Shown here: positions 1 through 6,711 of the stretch, one piece after another
Layout: each line of letters begins with the position of its first letter
Numbering within the stretch: the first letter of the stretch is position 1
Origin: Planctomycetota bacterium
Lineage (GTDB): Bacteria; Planctomycetota; Uabimicrobiia; Uabimicrobiales; Uabimicrobiaceae
DNA length: 64,000 nt
Direction: 5' to 3'
Assembly: GCA_029260735.1 (NCBI GenBank)
Contig: JAJDCR010000022.1
Location: 1 to 64,000 of the forward strand
Position numbers and translations under genes: made by a program
Notes under the pieces: generated by a model
Told to the model about the DNA's origin: nothing
Database searches by the model: none
Seen by the model: the letters and a program-made list of their open reading frames with translations, nothing else

Positions 1-134
1 TTGCTAGTTTGCATGCGAAATTTGCTACTAAGCTGTTGGCTATACTTTGCTTAGGTGGGATCTCCACCCACTGGACAACTTTATGTATTTGTTATATTAT
101 AACTCCTTACATGCCAGATTTATCTTGGCGCGAC

Positions 135-179
135 GACCTTCGCGAAGTGAAAAGAGGCTATGCGGAGTGAACCCCACTT
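135..179. repeat. Interspersed repeat, copy 1
   Basis: About 45 bp (gaccttcgcgaagtg, then aggctatgcggagtga, then the end accccactt) closely matching 5477-5520. It has no coding potential. Its shared end, gtgaacccactt, occurs alone again at 6247-6258. Confidence 0.6.
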
Positions 180-254
180 ATCCATATTTATTTCAATATG
201 CCTAAATAATCTATCAAAAGAATCTCTATGATGAAATGGCAACTGCTACATCAT

Positions 255-305
255 TAAAAAAGCCCACAACTTTAGATTTATCTTAGTTGTGAGCTTTTTT
301 ATTTT
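255..305. terminator. Bidirectional rho-independent terminator
   Basis: A 10-bp stem with one mismatch (gcccacaact at 262-271 against agttgtgagc at 284-293) is flanked by an A-tract on the left and a T-tract on the right, so it can work on either strand. It lies beyond the likely right end of the IS element and could stop tnpA transcripts. Confidence 0.65.
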
Positions 306-437
306 TAAAAAAAACAAATATAGGAAACTTTGTTTTTTTTATAATGATGTGGCGAGAAAACCCGTAAGTCTTTAGCTTAGGGGATGAATCGTCACCGTAG
401 TGAGTGAGCGATTAGCGAATGAGCGACCCATAAAAAA

Positions 438-836
438 CTATCCTTGAGATTCGATATATCGCTTAACAGTTTCAATAGAAGCATTACCTATAGAAGAGCA
501 GAAATATCCATCGCTCCAAAAAGTCTTCTCTTTCCAAAAATGCTTTTTAAGGGATGGAAAGTTTGGCCAGATATAGTAAGTGGTATGTTGCTTTAATCTT
601 TGAACGGTCTGTAAAGGAGAGAGTTTAGGACAGCTTTCAACCATGATATGAATGTGGTCAGTTTCTACTTCCATTTCCTTGATAGAGAAATCAGATTTCT
701 CTGCTATTTGCAAAATGTAATCTTTCATCCATTTCCCATATTCTTTAAGTAAAGGTTTTCTGTATTTAACAACAAAGATAATATGGTAAATAATTAAAAA
801 CTTAGAATGATTTTTGGTTCTATAGTCTTTCTTCAT
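438..836 (-). CDS. tnpA: IS200-type HUH transposase TnpA
   Basis: This 132-residue protein has the normal size for an IS200/IS605 TnpA (Y1 HUH transposase), which excises and inserts single-stranded DNA through a 5'-phosphotyrosine link. The HUH metal-binding motif is at residues 61-63 (DHIHIMVE) and the catalytic tyrosine is likely Tyr127 in RYIESQ near the C-terminus. The core strand region HIIFVVKYRKPLL is also typical. Its ATG overlaps the iscB stop by four bases (ATGA), so the two are probably translated from one message. No truncation or frameshift is visible, which suggests an active enzyme that could also mobilise IscB-only relatives elsewhere in the genome. Confidence 0.92.
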   Translation of the reverse strand: MKKDYRTKNHSKFLIIYHIIFVVKYRKPLLKEYGKWMKDYILQIAEKSDFSIKEMEVETDHIHIMVESCPKLSPLQTVQRLKQHTTYYIWPNFPSLKKHFWKEKTFWSDGYFCSSIGNASIETVKRYIESQG

Positions 837-2143
837 AGATAAATAAAAGTTCTTTGGTGAAAAAGAACCCTGACTTTTTTGATGCTTTTAACAACAGGCT
901 TAATGCCATCGGTCATTTTTAGATAATTTCCTTGGTTTTGGGTGCCGAGAGCTCGGTAAAGTTTGCCTTCAAATAAAACAATATCCTGAGGCTGAATGTT
1001 ATATCTTTTCTTCCGAATGCTCCTTCTACCTTTGGAAACTTTGTGTGCTCGGAAGGATCTAGAAGATAAGGGTAAGTCCTTACGACTACGCGTGGTTCTC
1101 TGAGAAGATAGTTCTTTACCTGATTTTCTATCTCCATCCCTCAAGTCAATGTATTTTGCATCATAAAATTTTTCTAAAGAGCGATTGTTCTTTCTTTTTT
1201 GAGAAACAAAAAGAGAAGGATACCTCTGTTGATAAGTTCCACCAGAAATGACAAAAGCGTCGTTGTGATGGGACTTTTCGAGCTCTAGTAACTTTCTTTT
1301 AAATTTAGTTTCTGTGCCATAAGTATGTTCTGAGTCCAAATGCTCGACTAATCTCCAGCGAACAATAGACATGAAAGTAGCCTCTCGAAATCGCTTCACC
1401 TTGGGTTTCCATCCGTAAAGAAATCCCTTTTTTTGATGGTTCTTGCCCGTGTGGCAATGAGAGCAAAGGGTAATTAAATTGCTCGGTCGGTCACTTCTGT
1501 CTGCTTTGTAATAACCTATATGGTGAACATGCAAAGTAAGGCATTTTTTCTTACAATTAGGGTTTTGACATTGATGATGGTCTCTATGCAAGATATATTC
1601 TCTTAAGTCGCTATACCCCTTTTGTTCTCCATTTTGATATTCTTTGCCTGTGATTTCGGGATTTTTGATTTTCTGAATATCGAAGTTGGCTACTTCTATT
1701 TTTGTCTGAGTAATGGGCAAAATATTTTTAATTTGCTTGATGAACCGAATATGAGAATCTAGCTTATGTTGAATGGAAGGTGCCAACCAGCCTTCTTTTT
1801 TTGTATCTTTGAAGAATCTAGGCAATCTATAGCGTAAGCGATTACGTCTTGTTCTGCGATATTTTCTCCTTTTCGTTAAACGCTCACTCATGTCCTCCAG
1901 CAAGCTTAGTTCTCCTCCCAAAAGCTCTTTTTTCTCTGTTATGGCAGAAAAACCTATTTTGCTATAGCCAGAGTCTATCCCTAAACTGATGGGTTGTTTG
2001 TAGCTTGAGCTACCATAAGTTAAAGAAATGGTAAATGGTCTATGGGCGATTATTTTTGCCTTGTCTTCTTTCAGAAGAACTCGCGCTTTTCTCTCGCTAC
2101 AAGGCATTAGAGCCTTGCCTTCTTTCGATTTGACATAAACCAT
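833..2143 (-). CDS. iscB: IscB, omega-RNA-guided HNH/RuvC nuclease
   Basis: This 436-residue protein has the full IscB domain order. An N-terminal PLMP-type segment (ALMPCSERKARVLL, about 11-24) is followed by RuvC-I with Asp57 in SLGIDSGYSKIG, an arginine-rich bridge helix (about 91-110, KRRKYRRTRRNRLRYR), and RuvC-II with Glu150. The HNH domain (about 175-240) has HVHHIGY (206-211), zinc cysteines at about 192, 197, 227 and 230, and HCHTGKNH. RuvC-III is SHHNDAF with Asp295, and a C-terminal region of about 110 residues matches the target-interaction domain. All expected nuclease residues are present. IscB proteins are the ancestors of Cas9 and use an RNA encoded just upstream; such a region exists at 2144-2545. 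A purine-rich aaaggaaac precedes the ATG. Confidence 0.93.
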   Translation of the reverse strand: MVYVKSKEGKALMPCSERKARVLLKEDKAKIIAHRPFTISLTYGSSSYKQPISLGIDSGYSKIGFSAITEKKELLGGELSLLEDMSERLTKRRKYRRTRRNRLRYRLPRFFKDTKKEGWLAPSIQHKLDSHIRFIKQIKNILPITQTKIEVANFDIQKIKNPEITGKEYQNGEQKGYSDLREYILHRDHHQCQNPNCKKKCLTLHVHHIGYYKADRSDRPSNLITLCSHCHTGKNHQKKGFLYGWKPKVKRFREATFMSIVRWRLVEHLDSEHTYGTETKFKRKLLELEKSHHNDAFVISGGTYQQRYPSLFVSQKRKNNRSLEKFYDAKYIDLRDGDRKSGKELSSQRTTRSRKDLPLSSRSFRAHKVSKGRRSIRKKRYNIQPQDIVLFEGKLYRALGTQNQGNYLKMTDGIKPVVKSIKKVRVLFHQRTFIYL

Positions 2144-2545
2144 AGAACGTTTCCTTTGTTTAAATAAAACACTATTAAGACCTCCGAGGAGGTGAGCTAT
2201 TTTTGTGACCGCTAATAAAAAACGATCCTGGAATAGCTCAAAACCAGTTGATCCACATCGACAATGTTAGAAAGCTTTTCAAGGAGTTGACTTTGCCTTA
2301 CCCTCGGCAATGTTTACAGAGCTCTGTTGCATCAATTAAAACCTGATCTTTCGGAGCATCAGGGACAACCTATATAATCCTTCTAACGTAGCTCTGGTCT
2401 AAACTTGTTTGTTCTCAGTACCTAAAGAATACTATCGAGAACCCACTAATCCAAACCTTTGCTTAGTCTAATCAACTGGGCTTAAAATCCGAAGATTTCA
2501 AGCCCCTAACTCTTTAGGTTAGGGGTCGGTTGACTCAGTTACACA
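2144..2545 (-). ncRNA. Candidate IscB omega-RNA and IS left end
   Basis: The 400 bases upstream of iscB have no open reading frame but carry successive stems on the minus strand. One is an 8-bp stem (cccctaac against gttagggg, 2503-2525). The next is a 12-bp stem with one G-U pair, closed by UUCG in the RNA (2478-2505). Nearest the start codon is a short stem, cctccgaggagg (2181-2192). This is where IscB omega-RNAs are encoded. By analogy the RNA would start outside the left end, so that flanking chromosomal DNA supplies the 5' guide. The exact 5' and 3' ends are inference. Confidence 0.72.
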
Positions 2546-2550
2546 AATAC

Positions 2551-2889
2551 TTAATCAAGTGATTTGATAGTGTTCAAATCTCCTGCTTTCGCAGATATTC
2601 GGAGATTTTCACCATTATCAAAAGCCTTTTCTAAGCGTTTACCATGTTTGAAAGCATCGTCATCAATAGAGCCATCGGTGATGACTAATTTTTTCCCACT
2701 ATTTTCGCCTTTACCCGTTACTTTAAAGGTAATACTAACTATGGTGCCACGCCTATTTTTTTCTATATCAGTGACAAAACCGTCTACGATTCCATCAAAA
2801 TTATCACCACCATCCTTATAATTGATATCTGCCCAAGAGTACGAACATAAACTTACTAAAAATACAATCAACAAACCTATATTTTTCAT
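2551..2889 (-). CDS. Small secreted protein of unknown function
   Basis: The start used is the ATG at 2889, because gaggagaaaaagt just upstream is a strong ribosome binding site and the product then begins with a clear signal peptide (MKNIGLLIVFLVSLCSYSWA). The mature part of about 92 residues is mostly predicted beta-strand and charged, with ITFKVTGKGENSGKKLVI in the middle. It may be a small OB- or beta-barrel-like domain, but I do not recognise the family. An upstream in-frame start would hide the signal peptide and is less likely. The IscB element sits directly behind its stop codon, so the coding sequence is undamaged but its natural 3' end has probably been displaced. Confidence 0.65.
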   Translation of the reverse strand: MKNIGLLIVFLVSLCSYSWADINYKDGGDNFDGIVDGFVTDIEKNRRGTIVSITFKVTGKGENSGKKLVITDGSIDDDAFKHGKRLEKAFDNGENLRISAKAGDLNTIKSLD

Positions 2890-3386
2890 ACTTTTTCTCC
2901 TCAAACGTGGATGAGTTGCACTATAGTAGAGTAAATTAACACATTTATATTTACTCTTATGAGAATTATGAAGTATGAAGTATGAAAAAACGAGCAACAA
3001 GTTTTTTTAAAATTAGTATTTGTTTTTTTCATGAGAAGCTCAAATTATGGTTCTGTCGCAAACTTTGCTAGATATAAAAAAATATGGTATGCTCCTTCAA
3101 TTTTGGAGCGAGAAAATGTGTAAAAGTGGCATTGAATTAGTAGCTTCAGCCTCCAGGGAAAAATGCCTCCCCCAAAACACAAGCGTTAGAATCTATGTTT
3201 TATTATGTGCCTTCAGCACATGAATGAGGGGGATAATATCTACCTGGGGTTAAAACCCCAGGCTATAACATGTTACCGCTTTGCGGTAAAGAAAAATATG
3301 GATTTGCGAAGCGGAGAAAAATTGATCTTATGCAGTTGTGTTCTTTTCTCAAACAGACAACCTAGAACGTATTGCCTAGAAATTTC
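2890..3386. other. Intergenic region with degenerate repeats
   Basis: No convincing gene is present. The 61-codon open frame on the plus strand (3205-3390) runs through repeat sequence and lacks a ribosome binding site. Bases 3049-3068 resemble a terminal repeat of IS6-family elements. Bases 3243-3289 hold two adjacent palindromes described separately. Confidence 0.6.
3243..3289. repeat. REP-like double palindrome
   Basis: A perfect 9-bp inverted repeat (cctggggtt-aa-aaccccagg, 3243-3262) is followed by a second small one (ttaccgc-ttt-gcggtaa, 3273-3289). Degenerate versions of this layout are visible at about 5147-5210 and 52855-52900, so this looks like an extragenic repeat family rather than a single-gene signal. 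Confidence 0.55.
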
Positions 3387-4010
3387 CTAGTCAAGAATTT
3401 CTACAATCACCGTATTGCTCTCTACCATAAGCTTGGGAACTTGCTTGAGTAAACCAAGTAGCTCTTCCTCGTTCCCCTCTCTATGCCAAGGAGTTGTCCA
3501 GGCTTTTAGCTCTTCACTTTCTGTCGAGTAAACAAAACTTATTTTGTACTCTCCGGGCTCTTGGAATGTACTCTGGTTGATTTGATAGCTGGGGAAAAAA
3601 CCTTGTTGGTAAGGGTTAAATTTTTCCTTGGCTTTAAGCAAAACAAAATCACTCTTTTTTAGAGGGTCCATATTTCTACAGCGTGCGGCTCCCTTCACAA
3701 TGAGGTTTCCTTGGGGACCAGTGATTTTGAAAAAACAATGGGGATAGCGCCAGCGACAATCCGAAGCATCTAAACTTCCGACCAAATATACACTTTTTTG
3801 GCTTAAGTTTTTTATCTTTACGTGGAGCTCGGGGATTTCTCCGACTTTGTAGCTTTTCTTTTCAGGAGAGAGTTTAGAGGAAAGAATTTTTGGGCTAGGT
3901 TTTTTCGGGGGATTTTTTTTCTCTGTGCTTTTTTCCTTGGTTAATGCAACAGAAGTGAGAAGAGCAATGGTTATAATGCTAAAGACGAAGATCTTATATT
4001 TTTTTTTCAT
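3387..4010 (-). CDS. Secreted protein of unknown function, beta-sandwich-like
   Basis: The product has 207 residues. It starts with a basic N-terminus and a hydrophobic stretch (about 6-23, IFVFSIITIALLTSVAL) consistent with a signal peptide or membrane anchor. A Lys/Pro/Ser-rich linker (about 25-55) follows. The rest resembles an Ig-like beta-sandwich: YKVGEIPELHVKIKNLSQ, then a cysteine-containing middle (CRWRYPHCFF, AARCRN) and EPGEYKISFVYST near the end. Four cysteines may form disulphides outside the cytoplasm. An aggagt precedes the ATG. It lies 77 bases downstream of the gene at 4088-4942 and may share its transcript. I do not assign a function. Confidence 0.65.
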   Translation of the reverse strand: MKKKYKIFVFSIITIALLTSVALTKEKSTEKKNPPKKPSPKILSSKLSPEKKSYKVGEIPELHVKIKNLSQKSVYLVGSLDASDCRWRYPHCFFKITGPQGNLIVKGAARCRNMDPLKKSDFVLLKAKEKFNPYQQGFFPSYQINQSTFQEPGEYKISFVYSTESEELKAWTTPWHREGNEEELLGLLKQVPKLMVESNTVIVEILD

Positions 4011-4087
4011 GCAGGAACTCCTTTCAAATGAGTGCGCTTTTTTCTTTAGTCTCTCCTCAAAGAAAAAAGTTCCTGAAAAAAAACTTA

Positions 4088-4942
4088 CTAGCGTTTAATG
4101 TACTCGATTGTTCCAGCTCCATCCACATAAGTCTTTTTATCTAAATAGCCGAAGTAAGATTTTCCTTCGCGGATAAAAGATTCGGAGTTTCTGCCAAATT
4201 GATTGCGTCCAAAGCCTTCATTGATGCCATAGTTTCTCCCCTTCTGTGATCCGCCAGTATATATGTCTTTGAATTTACCATCGACAAACTCCAAAATGGC
4301 TTTTCTTTTCGAGGTTTTCCCTAAGAAAGTGAAGGAAGCTTCTAAAGCCGATATTTTTTCATTTCCTTCTTTTTTTAATTTACTACTGTCGTAGCTAAAC
4401 GACCCTTGGCAAACTTCTCCATTAAGACTTCCAGAAATGATACGAACAGTGAAGTCATAATGAACGATATTGCTTTCGGGTTTATCTGGTACTTGTTCAG
4501 AAAAAGGGTGGTTGATCCTTTCAATGAATTCAAGAATAGACTTCGAATCTAGAACCATTTCTTTGAGAAAGGCCTTGCCTGTTTGAACATCAATGACACT
4601 ATATCCCCCATGAATCATTCCCTCGAAACCTATAATGGTTCCCGATAACACGTAAGATACATCCATTTTTTGGAAAGTGTGCTGTAGTTTTTTATCGAGA
4701 ACATCGTTTCCCTTGGCTATTTTTTCGAGATCCGAATCAGAAATTTTTTCAGAAGAAATTACCAAGTAATGCTTTGGATTGGTTTTGTAGCTGAGTAAGG
4801 TAGAGACAATTTCTCCCGACCCTGCCTCCACCTTTCCGATTTCTTCGAATGGTAGAATCATAATATTCGAGGCATTTACCGATTCATCAGCAAAACTAAA
4901 AGTCGCAAGAACAAAAAGAAAAAAGACGACGAACTTTTTCAT
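4088..4942 (-). CDS. Secreted two-part protein of unknown function
   Basis: A signal peptide (MKKFVVFFLFVLATFSFA) leads a 284-residue protein. The N-terminal half (about 25-130) resembles the fold of LpoB/CsgG-type periplasmic proteins (NIMILPFEEIG, then VSYVLSGTIIGFEG, then YSVIDVQTGKAF), which often sense or bridge envelope components. The C-terminal half (about 160-284) resembles secreted domains common in cyanobacterial PEP-CTERM-type proteins (YDFTVRIISGSLNGEV, then GSFSYDSSKL, then a Gly/Asn-rich GRNYGINEGFGRNQFG). Both resemblances come from memory of sequence patterns and are tentative. The ribosome binding site is taggagag. There is no sorting signal at the C-terminus. Confidence 0.65.
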   Translation of the reverse strand: MKKFVVFFLFVLATFSFADESVNASNIMILPFEEIGKVEAGSGEIVSTLLSYKTNPKHYLVISSEKISDSDLEKIAKGNDVLDKKLQHTFQKMDVSYVLSGTIIGFEGMIHGGYSVIDVQTGKAFLKEMVLDSKSILEFIERINHPFSEQVPDKPESNIVHYDFTVRIISGSLNGEVCQGSFSYDSSKLKKEGNEKISALEASFTFLGKTSKRKAILEFVDGKFKDIYTGGSQKGRNYGINEGFGRNQFGRNSESFIREGKSYFGYLDKKTYVDGAGTIEYIKR

Positions 4943-5476
4943 AAAAACTCTCCTAAATACAAGTTTTTGAATTTGACTCCAGAGAAATTTTTTGGCTTTC
5001 CAAAATATTTCTCTGCACGGTTTGTTTTTATATCTACGTGTAAATAGTCCAAACCGTTAGATAAATTTTTTTTTGCCTTTCTCAGCCTAGGGAATTTTTT
5101 GATTGAAGGTACAAATATTATTTTTGGGCCCATCGGTGACCCAAGGTACCGTTCGCCTTTGGCTCACTATACCCTGGGCTGTGATGTGTAGCACTTTCAG
5201 TGCATAGAACTCAAGAAACGTTCTTTTTTATAGGAAACGTTTTTATATTTGATATACCCTAATTTGAAACGTCCCAGACTTTATAGTCTAACCACTCCTT
5301 AGCTTGCTCACCAAAAAGACCCGTCTATTATCCAAATAGTGAGCCAGGAAATTGTCGCGAAGCGAAAGAGAACGGAGCATAGCATCTTGTAACGTAGTCA
5401 GGGCGGGCAAGAAATATTTCACATGATAAAAGCTTAGACACCTAATCGAAGTTCGATAAAAAAAACATATCGTCCC

Positions 5477-5520
5477 GACCTTCGCGGAGTGGAAAGATGC
5501 TATGCGGAGTGAACCCACTT
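5477..5520. repeat. Interspersed repeat, copy 2
   Basis: This is the counterpart of 135-179 (gaccttcgcggagtgg, then gatgctatgcggagtg and the end aacccactt). A partly inverted relative lies about 100 bases upstream (cgcgaagcgaaag, cggagcatagcatctt). Confidence 0.6.
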
Positions 5521-5551
5521 CACAAATGAGAATGAGGTTTGATTTTCACAA
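5509..5551. repeat. Direct repeat flanking the 5654-6250 gene, left copy
   Basis: The sequence gtgaacccacttcacaaat, followed by gaggtttgattttcaca, matches 6247-6285 with a three-base gap. The right copy overlaps the end of the GFA-like gene, so this left copy looks like a duplicated piece of that gene's 3' end. Confidence 0.65.
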
Positions 5552-5653
5552 TTTGGTGACAGACACGATCTTTTTCACTGAAAACATAATTTTTTGAACA
5601 TAAAGGAAAAATCTATGTATAAAAAATAGGCTGAATAACAAAAAGGAAAAAAT

Positions 5654-6250
5654 ATGAAATCTATTCCGTGGCAAAAAATTTTCAATATGCTAAGTAAAGT
5701 GCGAGATCCCTTTGGAGAAAAGAAGAAATATGAAGAAGAGATCAAGCTGCGTAACAAATTGTATCAAGCCAATAGACGAATCCAGGCTTTTCAATTAGCA
5801 TTGGATAGTGAGCAAGTTCAGGAAAAGTTAGAACAAGAAAAGAAACAAGTTCTTAGAATATCAAAGGAAATTCCCCAAGGAGATAACTTGTGGTTTGGTG
5901 TGTTTCTTGTTTTATATGTGGGGGAAATAGCATGTTTAGGAACGGTTTATTATAACTTATCTCCTACTTTAACAGAATGGTGGAGTTCGCCAGAAAACTG
6001 GTATATTCAAAGATATCGGCCGCTGGCAGCTTCAACATGGTCGTTTTTACAATTATTTGTGTCTTTCCCTTATATTTCTATTGCCCTGATTTTTCCCATA
6101 TTGCTTTTGTGGTATACGCAGCGAAAATTAAAACCATGGCATGCACGCAATATCTCTCGAGGGGGAATTTTCCTCGTCAGCAGTGGAGTATTGTGTTTAG
6201 GGATTATGCTATTTAGATTGTTACAAGGGCCTTTGATCTATACAAAGTGA
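5654..6250 (+). CDS. Membrane protein of unknown function
   Basis: This 198-residue protein has a charged, probably coiled-coil N-terminus (about 20-75, rich in Glu, Lys and Gln), followed by three likely membrane helices (about 78-97, 130-155 and 170-190). The N-terminal part would face the cytoplasm. The start is supported by aaaaaggaaaaaat, a weak ribosome binding site. It is the only plus-strand gene in this part of the window. Direct repeats of about 40 bp lie on both sides (5509-5551 and 6247-6285), which suggests that it arrived as an insertion. I do not recognise a family. Confidence 0.6.
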   Translation: MKSIPWQKIFNMLSKVRDPFGEKKKYEEEIKLRNKLYQANRRIQAFQLALDSEQVQEKLEQEKKQVLRISKEIPQGDNLWFGVFLVLYVGEIACLGTVYYNLSPTLTEWWSSPENWYIQRYRPLAASTWSFLQLFVSFPYISIALIFPILLLWYTQRKLKPWHARNISRGGIFLVSSGVLCLGIMLFRLLQGPLIYTK

Positions 6251-6285
6251 ACCCACTTCACAAATCAGTAAGGTTTGATTTTGAC
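6247..6285. repeat. Direct repeat flanking the 5654-6250 gene, right copy
   Basis: This is the partner of 5509-5551. The first 19 bases are identical. It overlaps the stop codons of the membrane protein gene and of the convergent GFA-like gene. Confidence 0.65.
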
Positions 6286-6711
6286 ATCGGAGAACCAATT
6301 ATCTTGCCACCGCTGAATTTTTTCGTTGGCGCTTAGCTTTTTAGGAGAAACCACTGTTTCTTGCCCAAAATTAGTTCTCCCATCAACAGCATTACTATTA
6401 ACTGCGGCATAAAGGCGGCCTTCTTTTTCAGAGTAGACACCAACCAAAACCCCGCATTTTTTACAAATAAGAAAATTAGCTATCCTATTTCCTTGTTGGT
6501 ACTTACTCAAGTCCACTTCGTTTTTTACATATATTTTCAACTTCCCGTTTCTATCAGATAGATACGCCGCTTTGTGCTTGTGGCAAAAGTCACAATCACA
6601 AGCTCGTGGACTATAGGAACTTAGTTCTGCTGTGATTTCCATCTCAAAAGTAATGTTTTCGCAATGGCAGCCACCTATATATTTATGCGACTGTTCCTTG
6701 AACCTCAACAA
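6265..6711 (-). CDS. GFA-family zinc protein
   Basis: This 148-residue protein belongs to the GFA (glutathione-dependent formaldehyde-activating enzyme) / Mss4-like fold family. Zinc ligands are visible as GGCHCENITFE (about 14-24), CDCDFCHKHK (about 38-47) and ICKKCGVLVGVY (about 83-94). Most bacterial members are uncharacterised, so substrate and reaction are unknown here. The frame opens with a TTG that overlaps the stop of the AlkD-like gene by seven bases, and no ATG occurs before the first zinc motif. Translational coupling with that gene is therefore likely, and the exact first residue is uncertain. Confidence 0.78.
   Translation of the reverse strand: MLRFKEQSHKYIGGCHCENITFEMEITAELSSYSPRACDCDFCHKHKAAYLSDRNGKLKIYVKNEVDLSKYQQGNRIANFLICKKCGVLVGVYSEKEGRLYAAVNSNAVDGRTNFGQETVVSPKKLSANEKIQRWQDNWFSDVKIKPY

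Larger units (their letters stand above)
1..437. other. Non-coding region left of tnpA, with repeat and IS right end
   Basis: I see no gene here. Bases 135-179 are a copy of an interspersed repeat found again at 5477-5520 (ending in gtgaacccactt in that copy, gtgaaccccactt here). A rho-independent terminator lies at 255-305. Bases about 345-437 should be the right end of the IscB element: the minus strand there carries a small taagctaaagactta hairpin preceded by cccc, echoing the hairpin at the other end. The outer boundary of the element cannot be fixed without an empty site. Confidence 0.6.
345..2545 (-). mobile_element. IS200/IS605-group element carrying iscB and tnpA
   Basis: The element reads left to right on the minus strand as left end with structured non-coding RNA region (about 2545-2144), iscB (2143-833) and tnpA (836-438), then right end. 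Both ends carry subterminal hairpins preceded by cccc and containing ctaaag, as expected for elements moved as single-stranded DNA by a HUH transposase that recognises hairpins rather than inverted repeats. The left end lies within about 20 bases of the stop codon of the gene at 2551-2889. Exact cleavage sites and the target tetranucleotide cannot be read from one copy. Both genes look intact, so the element may be autonomous. Confidence 0.8.
4943..5653. other. Repeat-rich region without a supported gene
   Basis: This 710-base stretch contains a degenerate copy of the palindromic repeat (about 5147-5210, including gcact-ttc-agtgc), partly inverted copies of the interspersed repeat (about 5354-5390 and 5477-5520) and the left member of a direct repeat (5509-5551). 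Short open frames at 4939-5133 and 5288-5518 have no ribosome binding site or recognisable protein features. Confidence 0.6.

Noticed and set aside
919..1137. Second frame inside iscB
   Set aside because: Shadow of the well-supported iscB frame.
833..2143. Reading the nuclease as Cas9 or TnpB
   Set aside because: The PLMP-type N-terminus, HNH inserted in RuvC, length near 436 and absence of a REC lobe fit IscB; TnpB lacks HNH and Cas9 is much longer.
3205..3390. Open frame of 61 codons on the plus strand
   Set aside because: It runs through palindromic repeat sequence, has no ribosome binding site and its product has no recognisable feature.
4939..5133. Open frame of 64 codons overlapping the start of the 4088-4942 gene
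   Set aside because: Its 3' end contains the ribosome binding site of that gene; no ribosome binding site or protein signature of its own.
5288..5518. Open frame of 76 codons on the minus strand
   Set aside because: It is built from interspersed repeat copies and has no supporting features.
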